Part shown: positions 42,285-53,689 of the stretch, piece after piece
How the letters are laid out: the number at the start of each line of letters is the position of its first letter
Position numbering within the stretch: position 1 is the stretch's first letter
Assembly: GCA_012845835.1 (NCBI GenBank)
Contig: JABAKD010000013.1
Span: 15,901,232 to 15,965,231 of the forward strand
DNA length: 64,000 nucleotides
Direction: 5' to 3'
Origin: Undaria pinnatifida
Lineage: Eukaryota > Sar > Phaeophyceae > Laminariales > Alariaceae
Made by a program: the position numbers and the translations under genes
Notes under the pieces: generated by a model
The model's input: the letters and a program-made list of their open reading frames with translations, nothing else
The model's database searches: none
Told to the model about the DNA's origin: nothing

Positions 42285-45200
42285 ACATGTTAGGGCATGT
42301 TTTCATGAACACCACTAGCAAGAGCACCAGAAATGGACGCGACATCTACAGGACTACAACATCTTCGACGACAGTGGGGAGAAAACAGGACGTATAAGTG
42401 TACACTATATTTAGTCTATAATAATGTGGAAAGTAAGTACAGACAAGGATGTCAACACTGCGGTAAACCACACGACCAACCTATTACGCAGGGTATTTCG
42501 TGCCTCCATCCGCTTACATGATTGCCTGACAACCTCTAATATTCCAAACGCAGTGGAATGTGCCTAACGAAGTAAAGTCACCCTCGCGTTCAATAGTGGT
42601 GACATCGCATGTCCACGTGAGACAACCTTTACGAAACGCAGTAGCATAAGTCACCCTCGCCTTCAATAGTAGTGACATCGCATATATATGACGTTGCATG
42701 CCCACCTCAACTGGTGTATTTGTAAGATGTATCTCTGTCTTAGAATTGGCGACCTCAGAGCCCCACAGCGGCACGGTAAAAATCATGGACGTGAAATCGT
42801 ACATTTGAGACAATAATAAGTTGAAAAGGAAGCACAAGCAGACGTGATACACTGCCGACCCATCGCATACCCTCCTGAGACGACCTCTACGAAACACAGT
42901 ACCATTTACCTCACGAAGTAAAATCACCCTCGCGATCAATAGTGATGACATCGCATATATATGACATCACATACCCACCCCGCCTGATGTATTTGTATGA
43001 CGTATCTCTCACTTAAAATTGACGACCGCAGAGCCCCACATCGACAAGGTAAAATTAAAGGCGTGAAATCGTACATTTATTTGAAACAAAAATAATTTGG
43101 AAAAGGAAGCACAGGCAGATGTGTTAAAACTGCGGTAAACAACCTTACCAATACATTACGTAGGGTATTTCGTACATACCGTCTGCACGATCGCCTCCCC
43201 ACCTATGCCAAGCGAAGTTTTACTAACGAGGTAACGTAATTGAGCGCGTGTATACCAAGTATGACTAATGAGGTAACGTAATTGAGCACATGTATACCAA
43301 GCGTTCCTTTAAAACTGACGATTCGCATCCCTCCCTCTAATGCTCGATGACGGAGACAGCACATGACCACATACATCACCTCGCATGCTGTATTTGGCAA
43401 TACGTATCTCTTGCGTATAATTAGCGATGTCGATAATAATGGTAACTGTATGATGATGGTGACAAACAGTGCATGACCACATCACCTCGCCTGTTGCATT
43501 TGACAATACGTATCTCTTTCTTATAATTAGCGATGTCAGAAAATAATGGTACCTACAAATATTCTATAAAATATTCTAGCTTTCGATCGATGTATCATAC
43601 AACAACAAACTATGAAGATTTAACACGTTATTTACTACACTTAAACACCGGGTTGCATGCTGCATCTAACATCAAAACTTTCTAAAATAGTAAACATTAC
43701 AAGCCAGATGATATAAAGGAATGTCTTATTGCTTCAATCGTCAGGTTTGTCCCCTTTGAGAATTTATAGTTTCCGCGCACATATTGAAATGTCCCGCCCC
43801 CCGCCCCCCGCCCCCCCCCCCCCCCCCCTTCCCTCCCCCTCCACTGACCTCTTTTTCATAACAAACCCCGACCCTTTCCCCCCCCCCCCGCCCCTCCGTC
43901 CCCCGATCCCCCCCCCCTTCCGCCTAGTCTGTCCAAACGCCCCACTCACAATCAAAATCGGCCTGAGTAATAAACACCTATACGCAGTTGATATCACGTC
44001 ATTATTATTTATCTGACCATCCATGACGTAGTTTTCAAATATTTTTCCCCCCAACCCCCCCCCCCCCCCCCCTTCCAACGCCCCCTCTTTTCCGACCACC
44101 TACACGATCGCCTAGACCTAGGACCATGCGTATAACAAGCTGCTACATATCTTTGATCTCACAGCCGAAGTGTATTTGAATATCATTTGTGACCTAAACC
44201 TCCTAAAAAATCCCCCCCCCCCCTCTTGCTCTCCCTTACTCAAACGCCCCACCAAATATCGAAATCCGCCACATTAATAAACACTTCACGCACAAGATAT
44301 CACCTCATTATCATTCGAGAGCCATCTATGCCGCTGTGTTTCCCCCCCCCCTCCCCCCCCCCCTCTCCCCCCCCCCCCCCCCCCGCTCCAACGCCCCCCC
44401 TTTCCCGACCACCTACACGATCGCCTAGACCTAGCACCACGCGTATAACAAACTGCTACATATCATTGATCTCACAGCCGGAGTGTATTTGAATATTATT
44501 TGTAACCTACACCTCCTAAAAATCCCCCCCCCCCCCCCCCCCCTCTTGCTTTCCCTTACTCAAACGCCCCACCAAATATCGAAATCCGCCACATTAATAA
44601 ACACTTCACGCACAGGATATCACCTCATTATCTTTCGAGAGCCATCCATGCCGATGTGTTTCGCCCCCCCCCCCCGCCTCGAACGCCCCCTTCTTCCCCA
44701 TCACCCGCACCTTCGCCTAGACCTAGCACCACACGTATAACAAACCCCTCACCTAAAACCGTCCCCCCCCCCCCCCCCCCGCCCCCACCCCTCCCCGCCC
44801 CCACCCCCCACCCTTCCCCCCCCCCCAACCCATCCCAACCCCACCCCCACGAACACTCCACCCTCTTTTTACTCATCTTTCGAGAGCCATCCATGCCGAT
44901 GTGTTTCGCCCCCCCCCCCCGCCTCGAACGCCCCCTTCTTCCCCATCACCCGCACCTTCGCCTAGACCTAGCACCACACGTATAACAAACCCCTCACCTA
45001 AAACCGTCCCCCCCCCCCCCCCCCCGCCCCCACCCCTCCCCGCCCCCACCCCCCACCCCCCCAACCCATCCCAACCCCACCCCCACGAACACTCCACCCT
45101 CTCTTTACTCACTGATTGTACGAATTACCCCAGGATATACATGATAAACTGATGTATTATTTCCAAAAATGTCACATTTATCCCCTCAAAATAATGTATA

Positions 45201-45642
45201 GCTTCCAGGCACATATTGAGCTGCCCCCCCCCACCCCCCCCGCCCCCAATAATATACTGGTGCCAAAACCGTCAGATTTATCCCCTCGAAAGAATTTATA
45301 GCTTACATGCACAAATTGCCCCTTCCCCCCCCCCCCCCCCCGCCCCCCTCCAAACCCGCTCGCTTTTGATCAAAACCAGGCCCCCCTTTCCCTTCACAGC
45401 TGTCAGATTTTGTCCCCCTCAGAAACGGGTTTTATAGTTTCCGCGCACAGACTGACTAAAATCATCCTGTTGACCCTGATAGCTACACTGTAGTTGTAAG
45501 GGGAGTCGCCGACCTATATCCTTAATGAGGACACACAACTCGTAATGCGCGCGATCGGAGTATCACACACAGCTTGCAAAGATGAGTTTCGACGAAATCT
45601 TCGATCTCACAGCTGGAGTGTATTTTAATTTTTATAATATAC
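42285..45642 (+). repeat. Left arm of giant inverted repeat
   Basis: Reads as the reverse complement of 57691-61046. Outer edge ACATGTTAGGGCATGTTTTC; inner edge is R1 followed by TTTTATAATATA. Arm lengths are 3,358 and 3,356 bp. Within it 42430-43560 is a degenerate 270-350-bp tandem array (TCACCCTCGCG, CAGAGCCCCACA, GTGAAATCGTACATTT). 43700-45380 is a set of C-run units of the GCTAGGTCTAGGCGAT family. The match is imperfect, with small insertions (for example about 75 bp at 57950-58025). No gene inside. Confidence 0.9.
45397..45642 (+). repeat. Repeat R1, copy 4 (inner end of left arm)
   Basis: Full-length R1, nearly identical to the copy before the Penelope-like ORF. Confidence 0.9.
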
Positions 45643-45649
45643 CTGGTAT

Positions 45650-45900
45650 CATATACCTAATATATACGAGTATACATTTTAAAAATAGGACCCCTCCCAA
45701 TGAAAAACTCACCGACATAGTATACGATTACAAGTACCAACAACGCAGCTTGCAAAGATGACTATTGACCCTAGGGTTATGGTTGGGTTAGGGTTGGTAA
45801 GGATAGGGTTAGGGTTAGGGTTAGGGTTGGGTTAGGGTTAGGGTTAGGGTTAGGGTGAGTATTGACCCGAAATTCGTCCAACTCACAGCTGACGTCCTGA
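45650..45900 (-). repeat. Reverse copy of 35805-35945, interrupted by telomere-like DNA
   Basis: Matches TAGGACCCCTCCCAAT, ACTCAC(C), CAACGCAGCTTG and CTCACAGCTGACGTCCT of the other copy on the opposite strand. The telomeric block 45772-45859 is absent from the 35.8-kb copy. Confidence 0.8.
45772..45859 (+). repeat. Inserted telomere-like TTAGGG array flanked by a 9-bp duplication
   Basis: 88 bp of TTAGGG/TTGGG units. TATTGACCC lies on both sides (45763-45771 and 45860-45868). The uninterrupted relative at 35.8 kb has this sequence once. Confidence 0.85.
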
Positions 45901-45915
45901 AAACACATATATATA

Positions 45916-46147
45916 TGTCCCTCTCAGAAACGGGTTATAAAGTTTCCGCGCACAGACTGACTTCATCACCCTGTTGACCCTGATAGCTGCACTGTAGTTG
46001 CACGGGGAGTCGCCGACCTATTGTATCCATAATGAGGACACACAACCCGTAATACGCGCGATCGGGGAGTATCACACACAGCTTGCAAAGATGAGTTTCG
46101 ACAAAATATTCGATCTCACAGCTGGAGTGTATTTTTACTTTTATAAA
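45916..46147 (+). repeat. Repeat R1, copy 5
   Basis: Lacks the first ~20 bp; otherwise R1 from TGTCCCTCTCAGAAACGGG to CAGCTGGAGTGTATTTTTA. Confidence 0.85.
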
Positions 46148-46149
46148 TA

Positions 46150-46420
46150 TACATAAAATCCTTCTTTGGTGTCAGGTATTTGGTCAGGAGTTTTCGTCTC
46201 GGCCGAAGTATGCGATTCGCGGAACTGGAATTCTCGGTCGAATATAGCTTCGTTCGAGCGCCGCCTTCGGGGGGCGGCTCCAACGCCCCTCGCCCTGCCG
46301 TGTCCGTTCCGCACATCGACGTGAACGCCGACGGATGCCGAGCGAGACAAGCGAGAAGTTGCAAAAATACCGCATGTCGAGGAGGAATTTCGGAGATTTC
46401 GGATGTATCTTTAGACTATG
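46150..46420 (+). repeat. Dispersed repeat R5, copy 1
   Basis: Shares TTCGCGGAACTGGAATT, CGGCTCCAACGCCCCTCGCC and CATCGACGTGAACGC with 50790-51100 (same orientation). A weaker part recurs near 51925-51975. Confidence 0.85.
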
Positions 46421-47550
46421 TTGGCAACGCCTGGATGATTTACAAAATTGGCATCATTTGCAAACGGTACTTGATAGTGTTTGGAATTTCGCGGTGGCAT
46501 ATTCTCGAGCGTTAGTTTCTTTGCTGTACTTTTTTACTAGTTCGTTTGGTTTCTTGCCCGGCCTTTTTATTGCTCTTGTTTCTGCTCGTTTTGCCAGATG
46601 GAAATTCATTTTTTTAGAGTGGGTTCACCTAAAACGTGACACAAGTTACCGACGATATTCAACAACTTCGTGACACAAATTACCGACGGCAAGACGTTTC
46701 GTGACAAAGTAACTCCCAAATCATGATATTTTCACGTAACAGAATCTCGAGACAAAACCAATCAGGTAGAGCCGTCTCTTCGGCCTTTGGCCCTGGCTTT
46801 AGCATGGCCGCTGACACTCCAGGCAGCCTCTGCTGTAGGCATGAACGAGTGTGGTTGATTCGCAGCGAACTATCCCGCTGTGCTCGCTTCTATGTGGCTA
46901 TTGTCCACGCTATTTCATGTCACCTCCCTTCTGTTTTGAGCTCGTCGTCGTGCCGTTGAGGTACGAGGAAACCCGTACGTACTGGGTGAAAACAGCAGTA
47001 TGTACGACGAGCATGAACGCCAACTGGCGACATTGGCAAACACACAACATCAGGTGCAGCAGCAGCAGCAGTAGCCGAAGGGCGAAACTTCTAGCACATA
47101 CTGCAGCAACTAGCAGCAACCAGAACCACAGCAGATAGCTCGAAGTTCAGTACGAGTGCCGTTGGCAAGTTTAGCCGTACACGCATCACTCTGTCCAATA
47201 TATAACAACCGTTTTATGTTCATATTGATGAAGAAAAAATATTACATTTTCCTGTAAGAATGATACGTCGTACGAGCGGACGCTCTGATTCTTGTGTGCT
47301 GCTGCCGTGAGACCAACGAGCACACCGCATGTTTTACCCAAACAAGAGCCAACAATAGGCAGCGCACAGGGGCCCCCAACACAGAGGCACGTGACAACCA
47401 CGGCCAGCTGTCGATCGCGTAATTGGCCGGTAGTCAGTGCTTCGGTGGGTGTATCGGAAGTCGTTCGTAGTACTGCTGTAGATCGTCGAAAAACCACGTG
47501 GCATCCCGTTCTGGTGGCAGACTCGCCAGTAGACCCCCCAAAATTTATTT
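46421..47550. other. Inverted-repeat spacer, no supported gene
   Basis: Short frames only. CAGCAGCAG at 47059-47080. Confidence 0.4.
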
Positions 47551-47554
47551 ATAT

Positions 47555-47965
47555 TTTCTTTTTCTTGGCCCCATGCACCCATTTCCTTTCCTTTCTCTTT
47601 TTTGTTTGTTTCTTTTTTCCAATTGACTTGCGTCTGATGTGCGTATGCGTAGTGATAGATACCACGTGTAATATATACGTGGTAGTCTTTCTTGGGTGGC
47701 AAGTGGTATAGTCGGTTTTTCCAGGCGCGAGTAATGAGACGTATACACCGGTATGGACCTGGTACATCGTTGGCTGACTCCCGATTTCACTTTTATATGT
47801 GTCTGGTGGAGGCATGAATTGCGTCAGCTGTGATTTATGCGTGTACCACCTTTGGTTTGTGTTTTTCCCCTGGGGTATTCCTCAGCTCCAGAGTGACTGG
47901 AGCCTGTCCGGTGACCACGGACTTGATTATGCGACTTAATATATTAAATGTGAGAACGACAACAA
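47555..47965 (-). repeat. Repeats R3 and R2, copy 2
   Basis: R3 at 47600-47790 and R2 at 47822-47965, reverse orientation to 30183-31560. The same R3-R2 order recurs at 61050-61290. Confidence 0.8.
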
Positions 47966-47974
47966 CAACAACTG

Positions 47975-48260
47975 CAATATTGCCTGTTTCTTGACCTTTC
48001 AGCTGCTTCCTGGAAATTTGGTTTTTCTGCCAACACGATTTTGAACTTTTTCGCGACTTTTTCTTCCTTTTTGTCTAGTACGTTGAACTTCCTACCATTT
48101 GCCGCTAATTTTTTTCTTGCCGCCTGTGCATTAGTTGCGGAACGGTCCAGCTTTAGCTTTTCTTTGATTCCCACCATTTGTTTTGTACTTGACGAAGCTT
48201 CATCGGCTGAGATCTGGGCTTGGCTCATCAGCTCGACACCGCCCAGCACCCCATCGCAGC
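47975..48260 (-). CDS. Unassigned charged, helix-prone ORF fragment
   Basis: Minus-strand frame opening after a TAG near 48267. It reads GVELMSQAQISADEASSSTK, QMVGIKEKLKLDRSATNAQA, ARKKLAANGRKFNVLDKKEE and on to AEKPNFQEAAERSRN. It is lysine-rich with heptad-like spacing and looks like real coding sequence, but I cannot name a family. It runs into repeat R2 at 47965. A GTCAAG donor-like site follows GCTGAAAG near 48001, so it may be an exon of a host gene or a truncated relic. No start codon is assured. Confidence 0.3.
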
Positions 48261-48483
48261 GCTATAGCTTACAGCAACGAAGCGCCCTGCAGTGCCCTGC
48301 GATGCCCTGCGGCTCAGCTCAGCAGCGCACCGCAGCGCAGCGCTAGCTCAGCAGAGCGAAGCGCTATGCTTTGCCGTGCTCTGCCGTCGCGGTCGTTCGT
48401 TATTCATGATATCTAAAACTCCGCGTACGCTGATATTTAGGTATTTGGCGCTTTATTCTATGCATATGGCGTCAACCATCGTA

Positions 48484-49508
48484 CAGTCGTCCCCGCTTTA
48501 AAGACACTCTTCTTAAGGAAACTCCCCGCCATAAAGACATATTTTTTTCCCAGAACATGGTGCCCCGCAGATGCACAATAATAAGGGGGGGGTACCTTTT
48601 CCACTTTGCGCCCCCCCCCCCCAATTTTTTTTGCTGGGGCAGCACACTGCTGTATAACATCGACAGCGGTCTGCTGCAGCCCGCACTACCGCGTGTGGGT
48701 ATGGAGAGATTCCTCCCATCTGCCGGCGGGTCGTCAGCTGCCGGCTTGAAGCCATGTGGCGAACCCACGTGCCAGTCAAAGTCTCAACTCGTGTTAGGCA
48801 GTCAAAGTTTGGGATTTTTGCCTTTCTCGTGGAGTTAAATTTTGGTATTTTTGTTTTGTGTTTTTGCCTCGTGTTGACCTTTTGGGGAAGAACGGTGTCC
48901 TCTTTTCGGTGTATTCGCCCGATTTTCTTGTATGTTGTGGTCTGCGCTACCGACCGTTTCCTAGTGTCCTTCTAAGGGGTCGACTGGGTTTGTTTGGTCC
49001 CTATGTGGCAGGTAACTTGCGTGTATCGTATCAGAGCTAGTTCCAACGAACTGATGTATCTCAGGTGTGTTCGCGATATCTCGGGCATGATGTTCACCGT
49101 GAGGATAACGCCTTGACAATAAGGAAAGCCTGCAACAACACCAGCGCACTGCCGTACACATTACAGCAAGAGCCTGCATCAACAACAGCGCACTGTCGTA
49201 CACATTACAATAGGTCGTGCTGCACTCCTTCCCGCGTTTCGGTGGTGAAGGGAAATTCAAAATGTGTAAAGTATTGGAGTGTACTACAGCAGTAGTGTTG
49301 CGGCCTTTCAAATCACGTGTTGTAGTTTTTAAGCAACACAGTTTCGTGGTCGCATTCCTGCTTCAAATGCGCGTATTTTGACATATGTTACACCTCCATT
49401 GGCCCCGGGGACGATGAGTTAGTGGCCCCGGAATCCTAAAGACACTTCCCCGCGTTAAAGACACTCCCAAAGAAAAAACGCGGTGTGTCTTTGAAGCGGG
49501 GTCGACTG
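48484..49508. mobile_element. 1,025-bp MITE, Tc1/mariner (pogo)-like
   Basis: Terminal inverted repeats CAGTCGTCCCCGCTTTAAAG (left) and CAGTCGACCCCGCTTCAAAG (right, read inward) both continue into ACAC. TA lies on both sides (48482-48483, 49509-49510). Sub-terminal CCCCGC(G/C)(A/T)TAAAGACA copies sit inside each end. A ~50-bp tandem pair (GCGCACTG(C/T)CGTACACATTA) is at 49120-49212. No transposase frame, so non-autonomous. Confidence 0.85.
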
Positions 49509-49582
49509 TAATATCATACAATATGGGGGAGGGAATGTAATCTATATGCAAAGATCCTGTTTCGTTTTAATTAATTGTCAGC

Positions 49583-49925
49583 CGGCCGCCCCAGTGGTCT
49601 AGTGGTTTTACCCTCGAATACTACTATTAATAACGTTTGGTTGTCCTTGAGTTCGACACCCACCACGATGAGATTTGACTTTATTTGCAAAAAAGCAAAA
49701 AAAAAGGGATCGACTGCTGAGAGCGCCTAGCAGCGTGGGTAGGTGCAATTCGACGCGAGTCGACGAGGGAAGAAAATGCTGGATTCTCCTCGCGGTAAAA
49801 ATCAAAGCACGTGCCGAAGTGGGAAGGGAGGAGGAGGGCCCGCTATGTGACCCCGGATCTGAGTTACTACTGAGAGGGAGCGCGAGAGTGGTGCGGGGAT
49901 AATAAATGGGATGAAGAAAAAAAAA
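49583..49925 (+). repeat. tRNA-derived SINE, copy 1
   Basis: Head has A-box TGGTCTAGTGG (49595-49605) and B-box GAGTTCGACACC (49649-49660). The body shares GCCTAGCAGCGTGGGTAGGT, GACGAGGGAAGAAAATGC and GACCCCGGATCTGAGTTA with copy 2. The tail is AATAAATGGGATGAAGAAAA. Pol III promoter plus A-rich tail fits a SINE. Confidence 0.85.
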
Positions 49926-50399
49926 TGTTGCAAAGGTATATTATTATTACTACCAGTAAATAATATGTCAGTCTCTAGGAAATACGCACGGCACTATCAT
50001 CAGCAGTCGTCATGGTAGAGACACTTCAGACATTATGTATTGAGGGGACGCGTCCGATTTCGACAACGTGAAAGCACCCACGAAGAAAAGACAGCAGACA
50101 CACATATCCCGCCTTCCCGAGAAAAACAGAAAAGAAGCGCTACGCCAACCTCCCGTACGAGCAAAGCCACCCCCGCACCAATCTTAGACAACGCCGCCTC
50201 AACGAGAGATCGCCCTCCTCTTTTACGTTTTCCTCCTCGCCCGCGACCACGCAGACCAATCAATGCGACAGCCTTCACGTAACAAACAAAGCAATCTTCT
50301 TCCAAAACCTCGCCGGCTAACATGTCCCCATGTCGGCGTTTGATGCAAACCGACTTTGCATCTTGTTGACTTCGAACCTCCATTGCCACGGGGACAGCA

Positions 50400-50749
50400 G
50401 TGCAGTCTCTCCATTAATGCCAAGGCCTCTTTTGTTTCGCCTAGAGGCGACGCAGGTTCTCAATAATACTCTTTTCGGTTATTTTGTTCGATAGACGCCA
50501 ACTTTTACTTGACGGCGCATTTAACATAGTTTGTTTCGCTTATCCTTGCCTTCTTTGTTATATAATATTACGTTTTTTTTTGTCAAAGCATGAATTTCAT
50601 AATCCCATGTTCGTATCAAACTCTTGGCACTACTTTAAAGTTCAATGCATGCCAAATCGGACAGAGACACCTTAAGTTGTCGACGTGCTGCCCTGCCCTA
50701 CCCGAAGCATGGGCGCCGGCGAATGCCGGCGCCCATGCGGAGCCCTTGT
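50400..50749 (+). repeat. Hairpin repeat family, copy 1
   Basis: Ends in a 14-bp stem at 50707-50738: GCATGGGCGCCGGC, loop GAAT, then the complement, followed by GGAGCCCTTGTA. The upstream body (TTCGTATCAAACTCTTGGCA, GTTTGTTTCGCTTATCCTTG) matches 62700-63010 in reverse. Confidence 0.85.
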
Positions 50750-51100
50750 AATATATATATATATATATATAATCATTTTTTTGTTTCAGGGATTCGGTCA
50801 GGATTTTTTTTCGTCTCGGTCTAAGTATGGGATTCGCGGAACTGGAATTTTCCGTCAAATAGCTTCGTTCGAGCGCCGGCTTCGGGGGGCGGCTCCAACG
50901 CCCCTCGCCCTGCCGTGTCCGTTCCGCACATCGACGTGAACGCGGACAGATGCCGAGGGAGACAAGCGAGAAGTTGCAAAAATACCCCTTGTTGAGGAGG
51001 AATTCCGGAGATTTTGGTTGTATCTTAGTGTCTGCAGCGCCTGGATGATTTACAAAATTGGAATCATTTCCAAACGGTAGTTGCTAATGTTTAGAATTTC
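50750..51100 (+). repeat. (TA)n tract and dispersed repeat R5, copy 2
   Basis: TATATA at 50749-50771, then the R5 block 50790-51100 as at 46150-46420. Confidence 0.8.
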
Positions 51101-53085
51101 GCTCTTGACGTCTGCAGGGCTGGAGCGTTTGTTTGTTTTGCTTACGCCCGAGCTATTCTTGGATAATGGCATATAAGCAGAGCTTGAACGAGAACAACAT
51201 ACGGGAAAACATTTATTTCCAAGTTGTCATCATTTCCAAATTGGCTTCTTATTTCGTCCCCACAGCGCTTTAAACCTAAGGTCACACCTCCAAGCGTTTG
51301 GCATATTGTCGTACGACTGCTATGTCGTTGCTTTTCGATATCAGATTTCGCGGTTGAATACCTTTGTTCGAGCGTTTGTTGTCTTCGAGGGGGGCCGTTC
51401 CCTACCCAACGACACCATTACACCCAGTGTCCGTGCTGATTCTTCATCCTTAGACTAGAGAGATACAACTTATCATTATTATTTTTATTGTGTGGTCACA
51501 GACTGTGAGACAGAGTAAACCAAACAATCGCAATTGATCGAGGTATGTAGCAAGTGAAATGCTAGCGTACCGGGTACGAGAACACAACAAGACAGACCAG
51601 ACCATAAAGAAATAGAAAAAAAACACAAATGAACGGAGTGGTCGCTTTTAAAAATCGCAGTACGACAAACAATGTTCTGTCAGTTTTTTTCGTCGTCGCT
51701 TCCAAGGAGTCGTTCCGTATATATTGGTCCAATTTCAACGATCCTCTTTCAGAACCGAATATCCCACACCAATTCCATGTATATTTATCCTCCACAAACG
51801 AAACGTGGATGCACTTCTAAAGGTAGGTGTGATTATCAAGGTAGTGGTGTTTCGAACGCTTTGTTGTGTGGTTGCAAGAGTTGCGCTGGCTACTGACTAC
51901 TACTGTTGTTGCTGGTCAATCCGTTCAGCACCTCGACGTGAATGCGGATGGATGCTGAGCGAGACAAGCGAGGAGTGCGCCAAAAAATGTATTTTGAACG
52001 GTACTCTCCAGTTATTCTTCGGATCTTGATGTATGGAGAGGTTGATAAAAAAAAACTTGGCAAGACATTATTTCCCTGTTGGCGTCATATTTTGTCCCAA
52101 AACAAAATAATGTTTCCTAATAAAAAATTCCCACGGTACTGCGGTAGGTATCATAGTAGTGCATTTGTTTATTGAATTTAGGTAGGTACACGTACATACA
52201 TGGGCATAGACGTGGCAAGCGGACGCATGACTAAAACGATGAGGAGGTAGTAGTGGCTACGATTATTGCCCCAGAAAAAGCCACACAGCAGCATTGCGAG
52301 TGGCTGCATACCCGAGGCCTCGAGGGTGGTATTCTACAAGTTCGGACAAATCGGCATGGTTTGTACTCTCGTGCAAGCAATACAGATACGTACGAGTAAG
52401 ACCACACCGACCACACACAGCGATGCTCTATTACACATAATATGCTTCTTGTCTGTGACATATTTTATGGCATGAAGCGAGGGTGTACCATACATTTTCG
52501 ACACAAAACACAAGGGGAAACATAATCGTTCCTCCGGTCGTTAAGCTGCGCCACGCGAACGTCGTAGTAAGTCGACAGTATCCACAGAAGAAACCAGTGA
52601 TTGGCATGCATTCGTCCCGTATCGCATCGTACGCGTTTGGTGTTTTTTTTTCCCGAGAAGACTTTTTGGATAAATAATATAGGCGGTGCGCTTTATTGTT
52701 GCTGTGGTCCCTGACTCCGTTGCTGTGGTCATTTGCCGGTCAAGGGCAAGCGGTCATGTTGGTACGTAACTGACAAATAAGTTTGTGTTGCTTCGTACTT
52801 ACTAGACGTGCTCCTTGCTGCTGATTGCTGATTGATCATCTCTCTTACTGTTGCTTTTGTTTTTTCTTGGCACACTTCTACTTTCCAGTTTCTGGACATA
52901 CAAGCCGTAGTCACAGGTGTCGTCCTTTCCCCCCCCTTCCGGTTATTGCCTTCATTATTGTTGACGCATAGGGTTCAGCACCCACTGATTGTCGAATTTT
53001 CATCGAGTGTTGCTAACTCACGCTCTCGCGCTTTCCGCACGTCAATTTGTGCACAAGAAAAAGCCCAACGAAAATTTATACGAGT
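51101..53085. other. Inverted-repeat spacer, no supported gene
   Basis: Weak R5-like fragments at 51340-51380 and 51925-51975 only. Confidence 0.4.
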
Positions 53086-53089
53086 ACGC

Positions 53090-53156
53090 ACTCGGGGGGT
53101 TTCGAACTCACGAAATTGACCTATACCTCGAGGATAACCTGATACGCCACCGGGGC
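53090..53156 (-). ncRNA. tRNA-like element in opposite orientation, beside SINE copy 2
   Basis: The minus strand has A-box-like TGGCGTATCAGG and B-box GAGTTCGAAACC about 45 bp apart. Acceptor ends do not pair well, so a SINE head or tRNA relic is more likely than a functional tRNA. Confidence 0.4.
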
Positions 53157-53171
53157 AGTGAGTGATATAGA

Positions 53172-53520
53172 GCCAGTCGCCCCGGTGGTCTAGTGGGGTT
53201 ACACTATTAATACTAGCGTTGGTCCTTGAGCTAAATAATCACCGCGTTGTGAGCTTTGTTGGCTTTATTTATTTGCAGAAATGAATGAGAAAAAAAGGAT
53301 CAGCTAACTGCTGCAATCGCCTAGCAGCGTGGGTAGGTACAATTCGACGCGAATCGACGAGGGAAGAAAATGCCAAATTCTTCTCGCGATGAAAATTAGG
53401 GCATGTACCGTAGTGGGGATGGGGGAGTGCAGTCCGCTATATGACCCCGGATCTGAGTTATACTACTGGGAGGGCGAGAGTAGTGCGAGCATCGCAATAA
53501 ATGGGATGGGAAAAATAAAA
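53172..53520 (+). repeat. tRNA-derived SINE, copy 2
   Basis: Same body as copy 1. The A-box TGGTCTAGTGG is intact but the B-box is destroyed (GAGCTAAATAATC), so this copy should be transcriptionally dead. Confidence 0.85.
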
Positions 53521-53689
53521 GAAGTGAAGCGTATTACTGCTGTTGTAATAATACGATACCCAAGCAAGTTGCACCGATCGACTCGATCTGGACCGACTGC
53601 TGTATATTATGCGATTGGTCCATGTACAACTTCTCTAATCACAGGACAGTATGAGATGATAGTGACTTAATTGAACTTGCTGAACTTCT

